Shown here piece after piece: positions 56,978 to 64,000 of a stretch of DNA of 64,000 nucleotides. The notes beneath the pieces were generated by a model. It was given only the letters and a program-made list of their open reading frames with translations. It did not search any database and was not told the origin of the DNA. The position numbers and the translations under genes were made by a program. Position 1 is the stretch's first letter. Every line of letters begins with the position of its first letter. Origin of the DNA: Parashewanella tropica (lineage in GTDB: Bacteria; Pseudomonadota; Gammaproteobacteria; Enterobacterales; Shewanellaceae); contig NZ_CP037951.1 of the NCBI RefSeq assembly GCF_004358445.1, positions 2,715,501 to 2,779,500 on the forward strand, read 5' to 3'.

Positions 56978-57121
56978 ATGCAAGTACTTAGTTCACTGAA
57001 GAGCGCGAAAAGTCGTAGTAAAGATTGTCAAGTTGTCAGACGTCGAGGCAAGATTTACGTAATATGCAAAAGCAATCCCCGCTTAAAGGCTCGTCAAGGT
57101 TCTGCAAGAAAATCTAAATAA
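56978..57121 (+). CDS. rpmJ2: Zinc-independent ribosomal protein L36 type 2
   Basis: The 47-residue protein ([14 protein letters not shown] then [20 protein letters not shown]) is the YkgO type of L36. It lacks the full C-C-C-H zinc set and has only two cysteines. The ATG follows GGAGG. With rpmE2 it forms the usual ykgM-ykgO-like pair expressed under zinc limitation. Confidence 0.92.
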   Translation: MQVLSSLKSAKSRSKDCQVVRRRGKIYVICKSNPRLKARQGSARKSK

Positions 57122-57220
57122 TGATTTAATGCTAGAGAAATGATCTTTTCTCTAGCTAGGATTTGTCCAAAAATAAGCTAGCACCCAAGTTTTAGTATCC
57201 TCAAATCGAAGAGGTAACCT

Positions 57221-57475
57221 GAGTCCCCTTGAAGCTGTTTAGGGGTTAATTGAATATAAAATGGCGTGAGCTCGACATGGACGTCGAGCTAGTCTCTGAG
57301 GTACATGGATGTACCATCAGAGACGTTAGCCATTTATTCAATTATCACCGAAACGCTCAGCTTCGTGGGGCGGCACGGGGAGATGTAAGAGGGGGAATGC
57401 TGATGTTCCCCCTCTTTCACGGGTGTGGGTGGTAAACCCACGACTTTAGCTGACTGATACGCCGTATCAGGAAGT
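57221..57475 (-). repeat. Multi-hairpin structured repeat, copy B
   Basis: Read on the minus strand it has the same order as copy A: CTGATAC/GTATCAG, GTGGGT/ACCCAC, AAGAGGGGGAA/TTCCCCCTCTT. A three-way junction follows, closed by ATTGAATAAATGGC with GCCATT...ATTCAAT and containing GTCTCTGA/TCAGAGAC and GCTCGAC/GTCGAGC. The first stem differs from copy A at two pairs with both partners changed. It fills most of the 371-base gap between rpmJ2 and bioD. Confidence 0.75.
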
Positions 57476-57492
57476 AATATAAAAAACTCTAC

Positions 57493-58179
57493 CTACAACA
57501 ACCCACTAACATCCAAATACTCAGCAGCCCTCTCAACCGAAGCATCAGCCAAATAAGGGATTACCCCTAACAAAGGTGCCTTAATAGCGTTTTTCAAAAA
57601 AGCTAAATTTTCAGATTGTTGCAACATATCAGGGTCAACATGGTTCGCTACCCAACCAGCGATTTCTAATCCATCAGCTAGAATAGCTTCTTGCGTTAAA
57701 ACAGCATGGTTCAAACAACCCAATTTCATGCCAACAACCAAAATCACTGCTAACTTCTGTTTCTCTACAACCTGCGACAAATACTTACCGTCATTGAGTG
57801 GTAATCGCCAACCACCAGCCCCTTCGATCAAAGTAAAGTCAGCTTGTGGGATTTGACGAAAAACAGCTTCCACCTTGTCTGCGGTTAATTCAAAACCGAC
57901 TTGTTTTGCTGCAATATGAGGTGCAATTGCTGGCTCAAAACTGATTGGATTAACGGTTTGATAATCGACTTCTGAGTTCATGGCTGAAATCAGCGATAGT
58001 GCATCGCTATTTCTTAATCCTTCTTCTGTTTGCTCACAGCCAGAGGCGATAGGTTTAATGCCTAGTGTTGATATGATTTTATTTTGATTGCGAGCATGAT
58101 TATTAACTGCAATTAAAATCGCAGAAGCAGCCAACGTCTTACCGCTATCGGTATCTGTACCCGTAATGAAGTATTTCAT
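57493..58179 (-). CDS. bioD: Dethiobiotin synthetase
   Basis: BioD makes dethiobiotin from DAPA, CO2 and ATP. The 228-residue protein has the P-loop TGTDTDSGKT and IEGAGGWRLPL. It is the last gene of bioB-F-C-D on the minus strand, one base from bioC. Confidence 0.95.
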   Translation of the reverse strand: MKYFITGTDTDSGKTLAASAILIAVNNHARNQNKIISTLGIKPIASGCEQTEEGLRNSDALSLISAMNSEVDYQTVNPISFEPAIAPHIAAKQVGFELTADKVEAVFRQIPQADFTLIEGAGGWRLPLNDGKYLSQVVEKQKLAVILVVGMKLGCLNHAVLTQEAILADGLEIAGWVANHVDPDMLQQSENLAFLKNAIKAPLLGVIPYLADASVERAAEYLDVSGLL

Positions 58180-58180
58180 A

Positions 58181-58954
58181 TCACGCCCTTATTGCACGAA
58201 TTTGAACAATATTGTAAGTCAACGGCAAACCTTGGGGTGTTCGTAGTAATTCCGCTCGCTCGACTAACCTCATCCAATCTTTTCTGCCACGTAAAGCCAC
58301 AGAGTGATTCAATTGATTACTGGGTACGGATGCGCCGACACCTTTGATGGAATAAAGCAACGCTTTGAAAGAGTCGAAATAACACACCTTTTTATACTCA
58401 ATTACTTCAACATCTCGCCACTCATAAGCTTTAAAGGCAGATGCGTATTCACTCATACTAAGAAAGTCATTCGCTCTTAATCCAAGCTGAGTCAATTCAT
58501 TTAAGCTGTCATTACCAACCATACTTATGTGTAGCTCACCATTTGGCTTGATGACTCTAGCCGCTTCTGTAATGGCTTGATTAAAATCATGACACCATTG
58601 CAAAGCTACATTTGAAACTAAAAAGTCAATCGAACAATTTTGAAACGGCAAACTATGAGCATCACCTTGAATGGCATGATATTCTGGGTAGTTCTGCTTC
58701 AATGTCGTCAGCATGGTATGTGCGATATCTATGCAAAATACTTGGGCGTCTTTACTTTGATAGCTAGTGCCCGGTCCTGCACCTAAGTCTAAAACTGTGT
58801 CTTTTAGCTCAACTTGAGAGAGTAATCTATCACTACTGAATCGTTGCAACACGTTATGATGGTGATAGCTTTTGGCAGCTTTTGAAAAAGCGGATTGAAC
58901 GTTGTTGAGTTCAATAAAAGCACTTGGCTCGGTGATCCAACGCTCAGCTAGCAT
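58181..58954 (-). CDS. bioC: Malonyl-ACP O-methyltransferase BioC
   Basis: BioC methylates malonyl-ACP to start pimelate synthesis. The 257-residue protein has a Rossmann-type SAM-binding motif (VLDLGAGPGTS) and VSNVALQWCHDFNQAI of the BioC family. The ATG at 58954 has AAGGA upstream. It overlaps bioF by 11 bases. Confidence 0.92.
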   Translation of the reverse strand: MLAERWITEPSAFIELNNVQSAFSKAAKSYHHHNVLQRFSSDRLLSQVELKDTVLDLGAGPGTSYQSKDAQVFCIDIAHTMLTTLKQNYPEYHAIQGDAHSLPFQNCSIDFLVSNVALQWCHDFNQAITEAARVIKPNGELHISMVGNDSLNELTQLGLRANDFLSMSEYASAFKAYEWRDVEVIEYKKVCYFDSFKALLYSIKGVGASVPSNQLNHSVALRGRKDWMRLVERAELLRTPQGLPLTYNIVQIRAIRA

Positions 58955-60173
58955 AATCACTTCCTTCTGCTAACCCATTTCCTTTTGCTAACATTTGCTC
59001 ACCGTGATGAATAGCTGTTTGTGTTAATTGTTTATAGTTTTTTGATAGGGCTTCGACACAAGTATCAATGTCTGATCTTGAGTGTTGAGCCGTAATCGTG
59101 ACTCTAAGCCTATCAGTACCTACTGGAACTGTCGGTGTTCTAATGGCGCCAACCCACAAACCATCTTGTTTCATCAAATTTGCAAATTGCAATGTCTGCT
59201 CGGGTTCACCAATTTCAATACCTTGGATTGGGGTTGATGAGTCTAATATTGGCAACTCAAGCTGCTCTGCTCTTTTACGAAAATAAGCAATATTTTCAAT
59301 TAATGCTGTTTGACGTTGAGGTTCAGTAATAGCAAGCTGAATAGATTTAAGAGCTACAGCCGCACTGGCTGGAGATAATGCCGTTGAATAAATATAGTCT
59401 CGACAATGATTACTCAGGTAATCAATCAATTGCTGGCTACCTAATATCGCTGCACCTTGGCACCCTAAGGCTTTACCAAAGGTGACTATTTGAATATCAA
59501 TTTTTACTTTCTTTGCCGCACAACCTAAGGTTTGTCCCAACACACCAAAGCCATGAGCGTCATCAACAATTAGATGAGTGTTGTACTGCTTACATAATGC
59601 AGACAATTCTTGTAACGGCGCGCAATCACCGTCCATGCTAAATACACTTTCAGTGACTAAAGCCGTCACATCATTACTTGCCAATAAGCGTTCAGTATCG
59701 GTTACAGAGTTATGCTTAAAGCGTTTTAACTTTGCACCAGAATGCCTTAAACCATCAATCAAGGAAGCATGGATAAGTTTGTCAGCCACCACAACATCAG
59801 ACTTATCAAATAACGCTGACATCAAACCGTGATTCGCGCTGAAACCGGAGGTAAACACCATTGCAGCTTGATGTCCTGTCAACTCACAAAGGTATTGTTC
59901 TAAGTCTTGATGAGCCTGACTGTAACCCGTCACCAATGGCGAAGAACCACTGCCAACCCCGTATTTTTTCGCTGCTTGTTGTTGCGCTTCGATCAGTTCT
60001 GAAGTCTGATTTAACCCAAGATAATCATTGCTGCTGAAGTTAATGTACTCTTTGCCATCAATGTGAATATGGGAACCATAAACCGCATCAACCAACTGCC
60101 GCTGACGCAGCAAGTTGGCTTGTTTTCGTTTTTTTAATTCGGAATTAAGCTTAGCATTTAGCTTTGAGGACAT
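58944..60173 (-). CDS. bioF: 8-amino-7-oxononanoate synthase
   Basis: This PLP enzyme condenses pimeloyl-ACP/CoA with alanine. The 409-residue protein has the PLP lysine in TFGKALGCQGAAI, SNDYLGLNQ near the N-terminus and VDDAHGFGVLG. It lies 14 bases after bioB in the operon. Confidence 0.95.
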   Translation of the reverse strand: MSSKLNAKLNSELKKRKQANLLRQRQLVDAVYGSHIHIDGKEYINFSSNDYLGLNQTSELIEAQQQAAKKYGVGSGSSPLVTGYSQAHQDLEQYLCELTGHQAAMVFTSGFSANHGLMSALFDKSDVVVADKLIHASLIDGLRHSGAKLKRFKHNSVTDTERLLASNDVTALVTESVFSMDGDCAPLQELSALCKQYNTHLIVDDAHGFGVLGQTLGCAAKKVKIDIQIVTFGKALGCQGAAILGSQQLIDYLSNHCRDYIYSTALSPASAAVALKSIQLAITEPQRQTALIENIAYFRKRAEQLELPILDSSTPIQGIEIGEPEQTLQFANLMKQDGLWVGAIRTPTVPVGTDRLRVTITAQHSRSDIDTCVEALSKNYKQLTQTAIHHGEQMLAKGNGLAEGSDYAS

Positions 60174-60187
60174 AGGCTCTCGCTCAG

Positions 60188-61240
60188 TTACAGCGCTGCC
60201 GCATCATAAAACTGCATTTCAGCCTTATCACGGTTCGCTACCGCTTTTTCAAGCATACTTTTATCGTCATCAAGTTCAGTCGCAATACCTTTCTCTGGCT
60301 TTAAACCTAGACGTCTAAACAGCGTCATATCATGGTTTTCTTCAGGATTTGGTGTAGTGAGAAGCTTACAACCATAGAAAATAGAGTTAGCGCCAGCAAA
60401 GAAACACATAGCTTGTAACTCGTCAGTCATGTTTTCACGACCCGCGGATAAACGCACGCGAGACAACGGCATTAGAATTCGGGCAACAGCGATAGTACGA
60501 ACAAACTCAAATGGGTCAAGATCATCTAATTCCGCAAATGGCGTGCCTGCCACTTTTACCAACATGTTAATAGGTACTGATTCTGGGTGTTTATCTAAGT
60601 TTGCGAGTTGTTGTAATAAACTTGCTCTATCTTTCGTTTCTTCACCCATACCCATAATGCCACCAGAACATACCTTCATGCCTGCTGCACGAACATTATC
60701 AAGGGTATCTAAACGGTTTTGGTAGGTGCGAGTGGTGATCACGTCACCATAATATTCAGGCGAGGTATCAAGGTTATGGTTATAGTAGTCTAAGCCTGCA
60801 TCGGCAAGTTCACTGGCTTGATCTGGTGATAGCATACCTAAGGTCATGCAGGTTTCCATACCCATACCTTTTACTTCTTTAACCATTTGGGTCAGGTATG
60901 GCATGTCACGTTCTCTAGGGTTACGCCAAGCTGCGCCCATACAAAAACGCGTTGCACCCGCCTCTTTTGCACTTTTCGCTTCGGTAAGTACCGTTTCCAT
61001 CGCCATTAAGCGCTCTTTTTCTAAACCAGTATCGTAACGAGCACTTTGTGGACAATATTTACAGTCTTCAGGGCAGGCACCTGTTTTGATCGATAATAAA
61101 CGACTGATCTGGATCTCGTTTGGATCAAATGTTTGACGATGAATTGAATGTGCTTTAAACAACAAATCATTCATAGGCAATTGAAATAGCGCTTCAATTT
61201 CTTCTTTCTTCCAATCGTTGCGACATTCTAACTGCGTCAT
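60188..61240 (-). CDS. bioB: Biotin synthase
   Basis: BioB inserts sulfur into dethiobiotin using radical SAM chemistry. The 350-residue protein has the [4Fe-4S] motif CPEDCKYC and [13 protein letters not shown]. It is first in the operon and divergent from bioA. On the minus strand TTGACA, 16 bases, TATCCT (near 61270-61300) is a candidate promoter; I see no clear BirA operator. Confidence 0.97.
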   Translation of the reverse strand: MTQLECRNDWKKEEIEALFQLPMNDLLFKAHSIHRQTFDPNEIQISRLLSIKTGACPEDCKYCPQSARYDTGLEKERLMAMETVLTEAKSAKEAGATRFCMGAAWRNPRERDMPYLTQMVKEVKGMGMETCMTLGMLSPDQASELADAGLDYYNHNLDTSPEYYGDVITTRTYQNRLDTLDNVRAAGMKVCSGGIMGMGEETKDRASLLQQLANLDKHPESVPINMLVKVAGTPFAELDDLDPFEFVRTIAVARILMPLSRVRLSAGRENMTDELQAMCFFAGANSIFYGCKLLTTPNPEENHDMTLFRRLGLKPEKGIATELDDDKSMLEKAVANRDKAEMQFYDAAAL

Positions 61241-61338
61241 AGCAAGCCCTTTTATTTCATTTATTTCTCAGCTAGGATAGCGAACACCCTTGTCCTGTCA
61301 ACGCCAACCAGTGGCAATGCTTTACTATTGGTTATTTT

Positions 61339-62664
61339 ATGAGCAAAATAGATTATCTTTTCGATCAACAACATATTTGGCATCCATACACCTCAATGAA
61401 ACACCCCTTTCCAGTAACGGGAGTCAAGTCTGCCAAAGGGTGTGAATTGATATTGGAAGACGGTCGACGCTTAATTGACGGGACAAGTTCTTGGTGGTCT
61501 TGTGTTCACGGCTATTGCAACGAACATATTGTGTCTGCAATGAAGCAACAACTTGAAACCTTACCTCATGTGATGTTTGGCGGGATCACTCACGAGCCTG
61601 CGGTTAATTTAGCTAAGCAATTAGTCGACATGACATGTGAGCCTTTAACTAAAGTATTTTTTGCAGACTCCGGCTCCATTGCTGTCGAAGTATCATTGAA
61701 AATGGCGATTCAATATTGGCAAGGTAGAGACAAACCACACAAACAGAAAATTGCTACGATCAAGCGCGGCTACCACGGTGATACTTTTGCCGCAATGAGT
61801 GTATGCGATCCTGACAATGGTATGCATACCATGTTTGATGCCATTTTACCCAAACAAGTATTTACACCTTCACCCACCAGCAGCATTGACGACAATACCA
61901 ATGTCGCTTCAGATCTCGCTAAGCTTAGAACTTCTTTTGAGGAACATCACCAAAGTCTAGCAGCGATGATCATTGAGCCAATCCACCAAGCGGCTGGAGG
62001 AATGTACTTTTATCACCCTGATTATTTAACAGGTGTGAGAAAGCTATGTGACGAATTTGATATCTTGTTGATCATAGATGAAATCGCAACAGGTTTTGGT
62101 AGAACAGGCACGCTTTTCGCCTATGAACATGCTGGAATCACGCCCGACTTATTCTGTGTAGGTAAAGCTTTAACGGGTGGATACATCAGTCTAGCAGTGA
62201 CTATGTGTACTGATGAAGTTGCCGCAGGTATCAGTGACTCACCAGCGGGGGTATTTATGCATGGTCCAACCTTTATGGCTAACCCTCTGGCGTGTGCTGC
62301 AGCAAATGCAAGTTTAGAGCTGTTCAATAATAATGAATGGCCACAACAAGTGGCTTCAATTGAAGCTCAGCTGAAAGAAGAGTTGGCTGAGGCAAAACAA
62401 TTTTCAGCAGTAAAAGACGTCAGAGTATTAGGCGCTACAGGTGTAATTGAAATCAACCGTTCATTGTCTGCTGCGGAATTACAACCTTATTTTCTTGAGC
62501 TAGGTGTTTGGATTCGAGTATTTGGCAGTGTCGTTTATATTATGCCACCATACGTCATCTCAAAGCCTCAGCTTACAAAACTCACCAGCGCAATGAAGAA
62601 AGTCGCCAAAATGTTGAGTAAGGAAAAAGTCACCCCAACTCAACATTTCATCAGTCATGGTTAA
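61339..62664 (+). CDS. bioA: Adenosylmethionine-8-amino-7-oxononanoate transaminase
   Basis: BioA makes DAPA from KAPA, with SAM as amino donor. The 441-residue class III aminotransferase has WHPYTSMKHP at the N-terminus, the PLP lysine in FCVGKALTGGY and IIDEIATGFGRTG. It overlaps the convergent sirtuin gene by four bases. Confidence 0.96.
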   Translation: MSKIDYLFDQQHIWHPYTSMKHPFPVTGVKSAKGCELILEDGRRLIDGTSSWWSCVHGYCNEHIVSAMKQQLETLPHVMFGGITHEPAVNLAKQLVDMTCEPLTKVFFADSGSIAVEVSLKMAIQYWQGRDKPHKQKIATIKRGYHGDTFAAMSVCDPDNGMHTMFDAILPKQVFTPSPTSSIDDNTNVASDLAKLRTSFEEHHQSLAAMIIEPIHQAAGGMYFYHPDYLTGVRKLCDEFDILLIIDEIATGFGRTGTLFAYEHAGITPDLFCVGKALTGGYISLAVTMCTDEVAAGISDSPAGVFMHGPTFMANPLACAAANASLELFNNNEWPQQVASIEAQLKEELAEAKQFSAVKDVRVLGATGVIEINRSLSAAELQPYFLELGVWIRVFGSVVYIMPPYVISKPQLTKLTSAMKKVAKMLSKEKVTPTQHFISHG

Positions 62665-63416
62665 ATAAGTGCTTCCTCAGCAGTAGATTCAATAGGTTCT
62701 CCACTTAAAATTGACTCTACCATTCTGGGAACCTGTTGAGTTGCACAACCCTGCATAAAAATATTGAATGGCGAGCTATAACTTGGCTCAAGATTAATAT
62801 CAATCGCTTCGGCACCGAAGGCTTTTGCTAGCCTTATGAAGCCAGCAGCAGGATATACAGTGCCTGAAGTTCCTATCGATATAAATAAGTCACATTCAGT
62901 CAATGCTTGCTCAATCTCGCCCATACCAATTGGCATTTCTCCAAACCACACAATATTTGGGCGAAGCCTTTGTGGTTTTTCACAACACTGACACACATTC
63001 TCAGCTGAAAATGGCTGTTCCATAAAAAAGGGCTGCATGGTTACAGGGCAGCATGCTTTTCTCAGCTCTCCGTGCATATGTAAAACTTGATTAGAACCCG
63101 CTCTTTCATGAAGATCATCGACATTCTGGGTAACTAAAAGCAAACGCCCCTGATGCTCCTGTTCTAGCTTGGCTAGAGCAAAATGAGCCGCATTAGGCGC
63201 CACGTTAGAAGCGTCTAATTGTGCACGTCGGGCATTGTAAAATGATTCGACTAGTTCAGGATCTCGTTGATAGCCCTCAGGTGAAGCAATGTCTTCCACA
63301 GGATACTTTTCCCATAACCCACCTTGATCTCGAAATGTACTCAACCCTGATGCCGCTGAAATTCCTGCACCAGTGAGTACAACAATGTTCGCATTGCGGA
63401 AATCGGTTTCCATCAT
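62661..63416 (-). CDS. cobB: NAD-dependent protein deacylase, sirtuin class III (CobB)
   Basis: The 251-residue sirtuin has GAGISAASGLSTFRDQGGLW, TQNVDDLHERAG, HMHGEL and two zinc Cys pairs (CC near residue 121 and CQCC later). The YNARR segment carries the Tyr/Arg pair of class III enzymes that remove succinyl groups. The ATG follows AAGGAGG. Confidence 0.92.
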   Translation of the reverse strand: MMETDFRNANIVVLTGAGISAASGLSTFRDQGGLWEKYPVEDIASPEGYQRDPELVESFYNARRAQLDASNVAPNAAHFALAKLEQEHQGRLLLVTQNVDDLHERAGSNQVLHMHGELRKACCPVTMQPFFMEQPFSAENVCQCCEKPQRLRPNIVWFGEMPIGMGEIEQALTECDLFISIGTSGTVYPAAGFIRLAKAFGAEAIDINLEPSYSSPFNIFMQGCATQQVPRMVESILSGEPIESTAEEALI

Positions 63417-63650
63417 TATTGACCTCCTTGAATAATAATGTCCTTATTTTTTATAAGTATTAATCCTTAATACCCATATTTTCTTAAAGGCTATACTGTT
63501 GAAAATAAATCCAAATTATCATTAATTGTTAAAAAAACAAACTAAATTAGCCGGCGATGGAATTCAAAGGTTTAAGTTTTTATTTTTGTCTTTATAATAA
63601 ATCTCATACCCACGGATGAACCGTATGGTTCTGCAATCAAGAGATTAACG

Positions 63651-64000
63651 ATGACAGATGGAAATCAAGCCCTAAAAAAAGCTGGACTAAAAGTTACTCT
63701 GCCAAGAGTTAAAATTTTAGAGTTGATGCAAGAACCAGAGAATCAACACATTAGTGCCGAAGAGCTTTATAAGCGCTTGCTAGACATTGGCGAAGAAATA
63801 GGTCTTGCCACAGTTTACCGAGTACTAAACCAATTTGATGATGCAGGCATAGTGACACGTCACCATTTTGAAAGCGGTAAATCAGTATTTGAATTGGCTA
63901 CTCAGCATCACCATGACCACCTTGTTTGCTTATCATGCGGAAAGGTTTTTGAATTTAACGATGATCTGATTGAACAACGTCAGCTTGAAATTGCAGAAAA
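63651..64000 (+). CDS. fur: Ferric uptake regulator Fur (partial)
   Basis: The N-terminal 116 residues of Fur are present; the gene continues past the window. The winged-helix DNA-binding domain shows LKKAGLKVTLPRVKILELM and LATVYRVLNQFDDAGIV. The dimerisation part begins with HHHDHLVCLSCGKVFEF, containing the CxxC and His ligands. The sequence resembles Shewanella Fur. Confidence 0.96.
   Translation, partial: MTDGNQALKKAGLKVTLPRVKILELMQEPENQHISAEELYKRLLDIGEEIGLATVYRVLNQFDDAGIVTRHHFESGKSVFELATQHHHDHLVCLSCGKVFEFNDDLIEQRQLEIAE

Noticed and set aside
57250-57435. 61-codon frame in copy B of the structured repeat
   Set aside because: It covers the paired arms; differences between copies follow base pairing, not codons.
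61241-61338. BirA operator between bioA and bioB
   Set aside because: No convincing TTGTAAACC...GGTTTACAA-type repeat was found, although control by BirA would be expected.
63490-63540. Fur box before fur
   Set aside because: AATTATCATTAATTG has only a loose match to the Fur box; not enough to report as a site.
1-64000. CRISPR array or prophage
   Set aside because: No regularly spaced identical repeats and no phage structural or integrase genes were seen.

Overview
The window is AT-rich chromosomal DNA from a marine gammaproteobacterium. Several features point to the Shewanella group: a Shewanella-like Fur N-terminus at the right edge, bioA divergent from bioB-F-C-D, two divergent GAPDH genes, a hinT/ycfL neighbourhood, and TGTAAT...ATTACA (HexR-like) boxes beside gapA. 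Several unrecognised proteins (low-complexity, Ser/Thr- or Tyr/Gln-rich) and many palindromic intergenic repeats suggest a host-associated relative such as Parashewanella. That genus guess is inference only.

Layout. 1-8.1 kb: ylqF GTPase, two members of an unrecognised paralogous protein family, a small operon (M14 carboxypeptidase, zinc-ribbon membrane protein, YeaC-like protein) and an aromatic aminotransferase. This part is dotted with miniature inverted-repeat elements and carries a second copy of the ylqF 3' end. 8.1-8.3 kb: tRNA-Cys and tRNA-Leu. 9.3-12.3 kb: divergent GAPDH genes with HexR-like boxes. 12.4-18.1 kb: EamA permease, RmuC, YcfL, a double-hotdog thioesterase and HinT.

18.1-35.5 kb is a taurine (sulfonate) catabolic region. 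It holds an IclR-type regulator, pta, a TauE/TSUP exporter, a CobS/CobT-like AAA+/VWA pair, xsc, a YeiH-type exporter, taurine dehydrogenase tauXY, the TRAP transporter tauKLM, a periplasmic double-Cache protein and a porin. The inferred route is: taurine enters through the porin and TauKLM; TauXY deaminates it to sulfoacetaldehyde; Xsc gives acetyl phosphate plus sulfite; Pta makes acetyl-CoA; the exporters remove the sulfur anion. Two 7-1-7 or similar palindromes fit IclR-type operators.

35.8-44.1 kb is mixed: metallo-beta-lactamase fold, M61 peptidase, two formylglycine-generating-enzyme-like proteins without the FGE cysteines, an esterase, and an orphan cobQ. 44.1-49.8 kb is a xylose cluster (xylA, a XylE-like symporter, xylR, xylB) with matching operator-like repeats in both divergent intergenic regions. 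49.8-54.9 kb has an M20 amidohydrolase, a secreted M4 metalloprotease, HtpX and PepE.

54.9-57.5 kb is the most unusual segment. Two large, inverted, multi-hairpin repeats with compensatory base changes flank an IS1111-type transposase and the zinc-independent ribosomal protein pair rpmE2-rpmJ2. 57.5-64 kb carries the biotin genes, a CobB sirtuin and the start of fur, which runs off the window.
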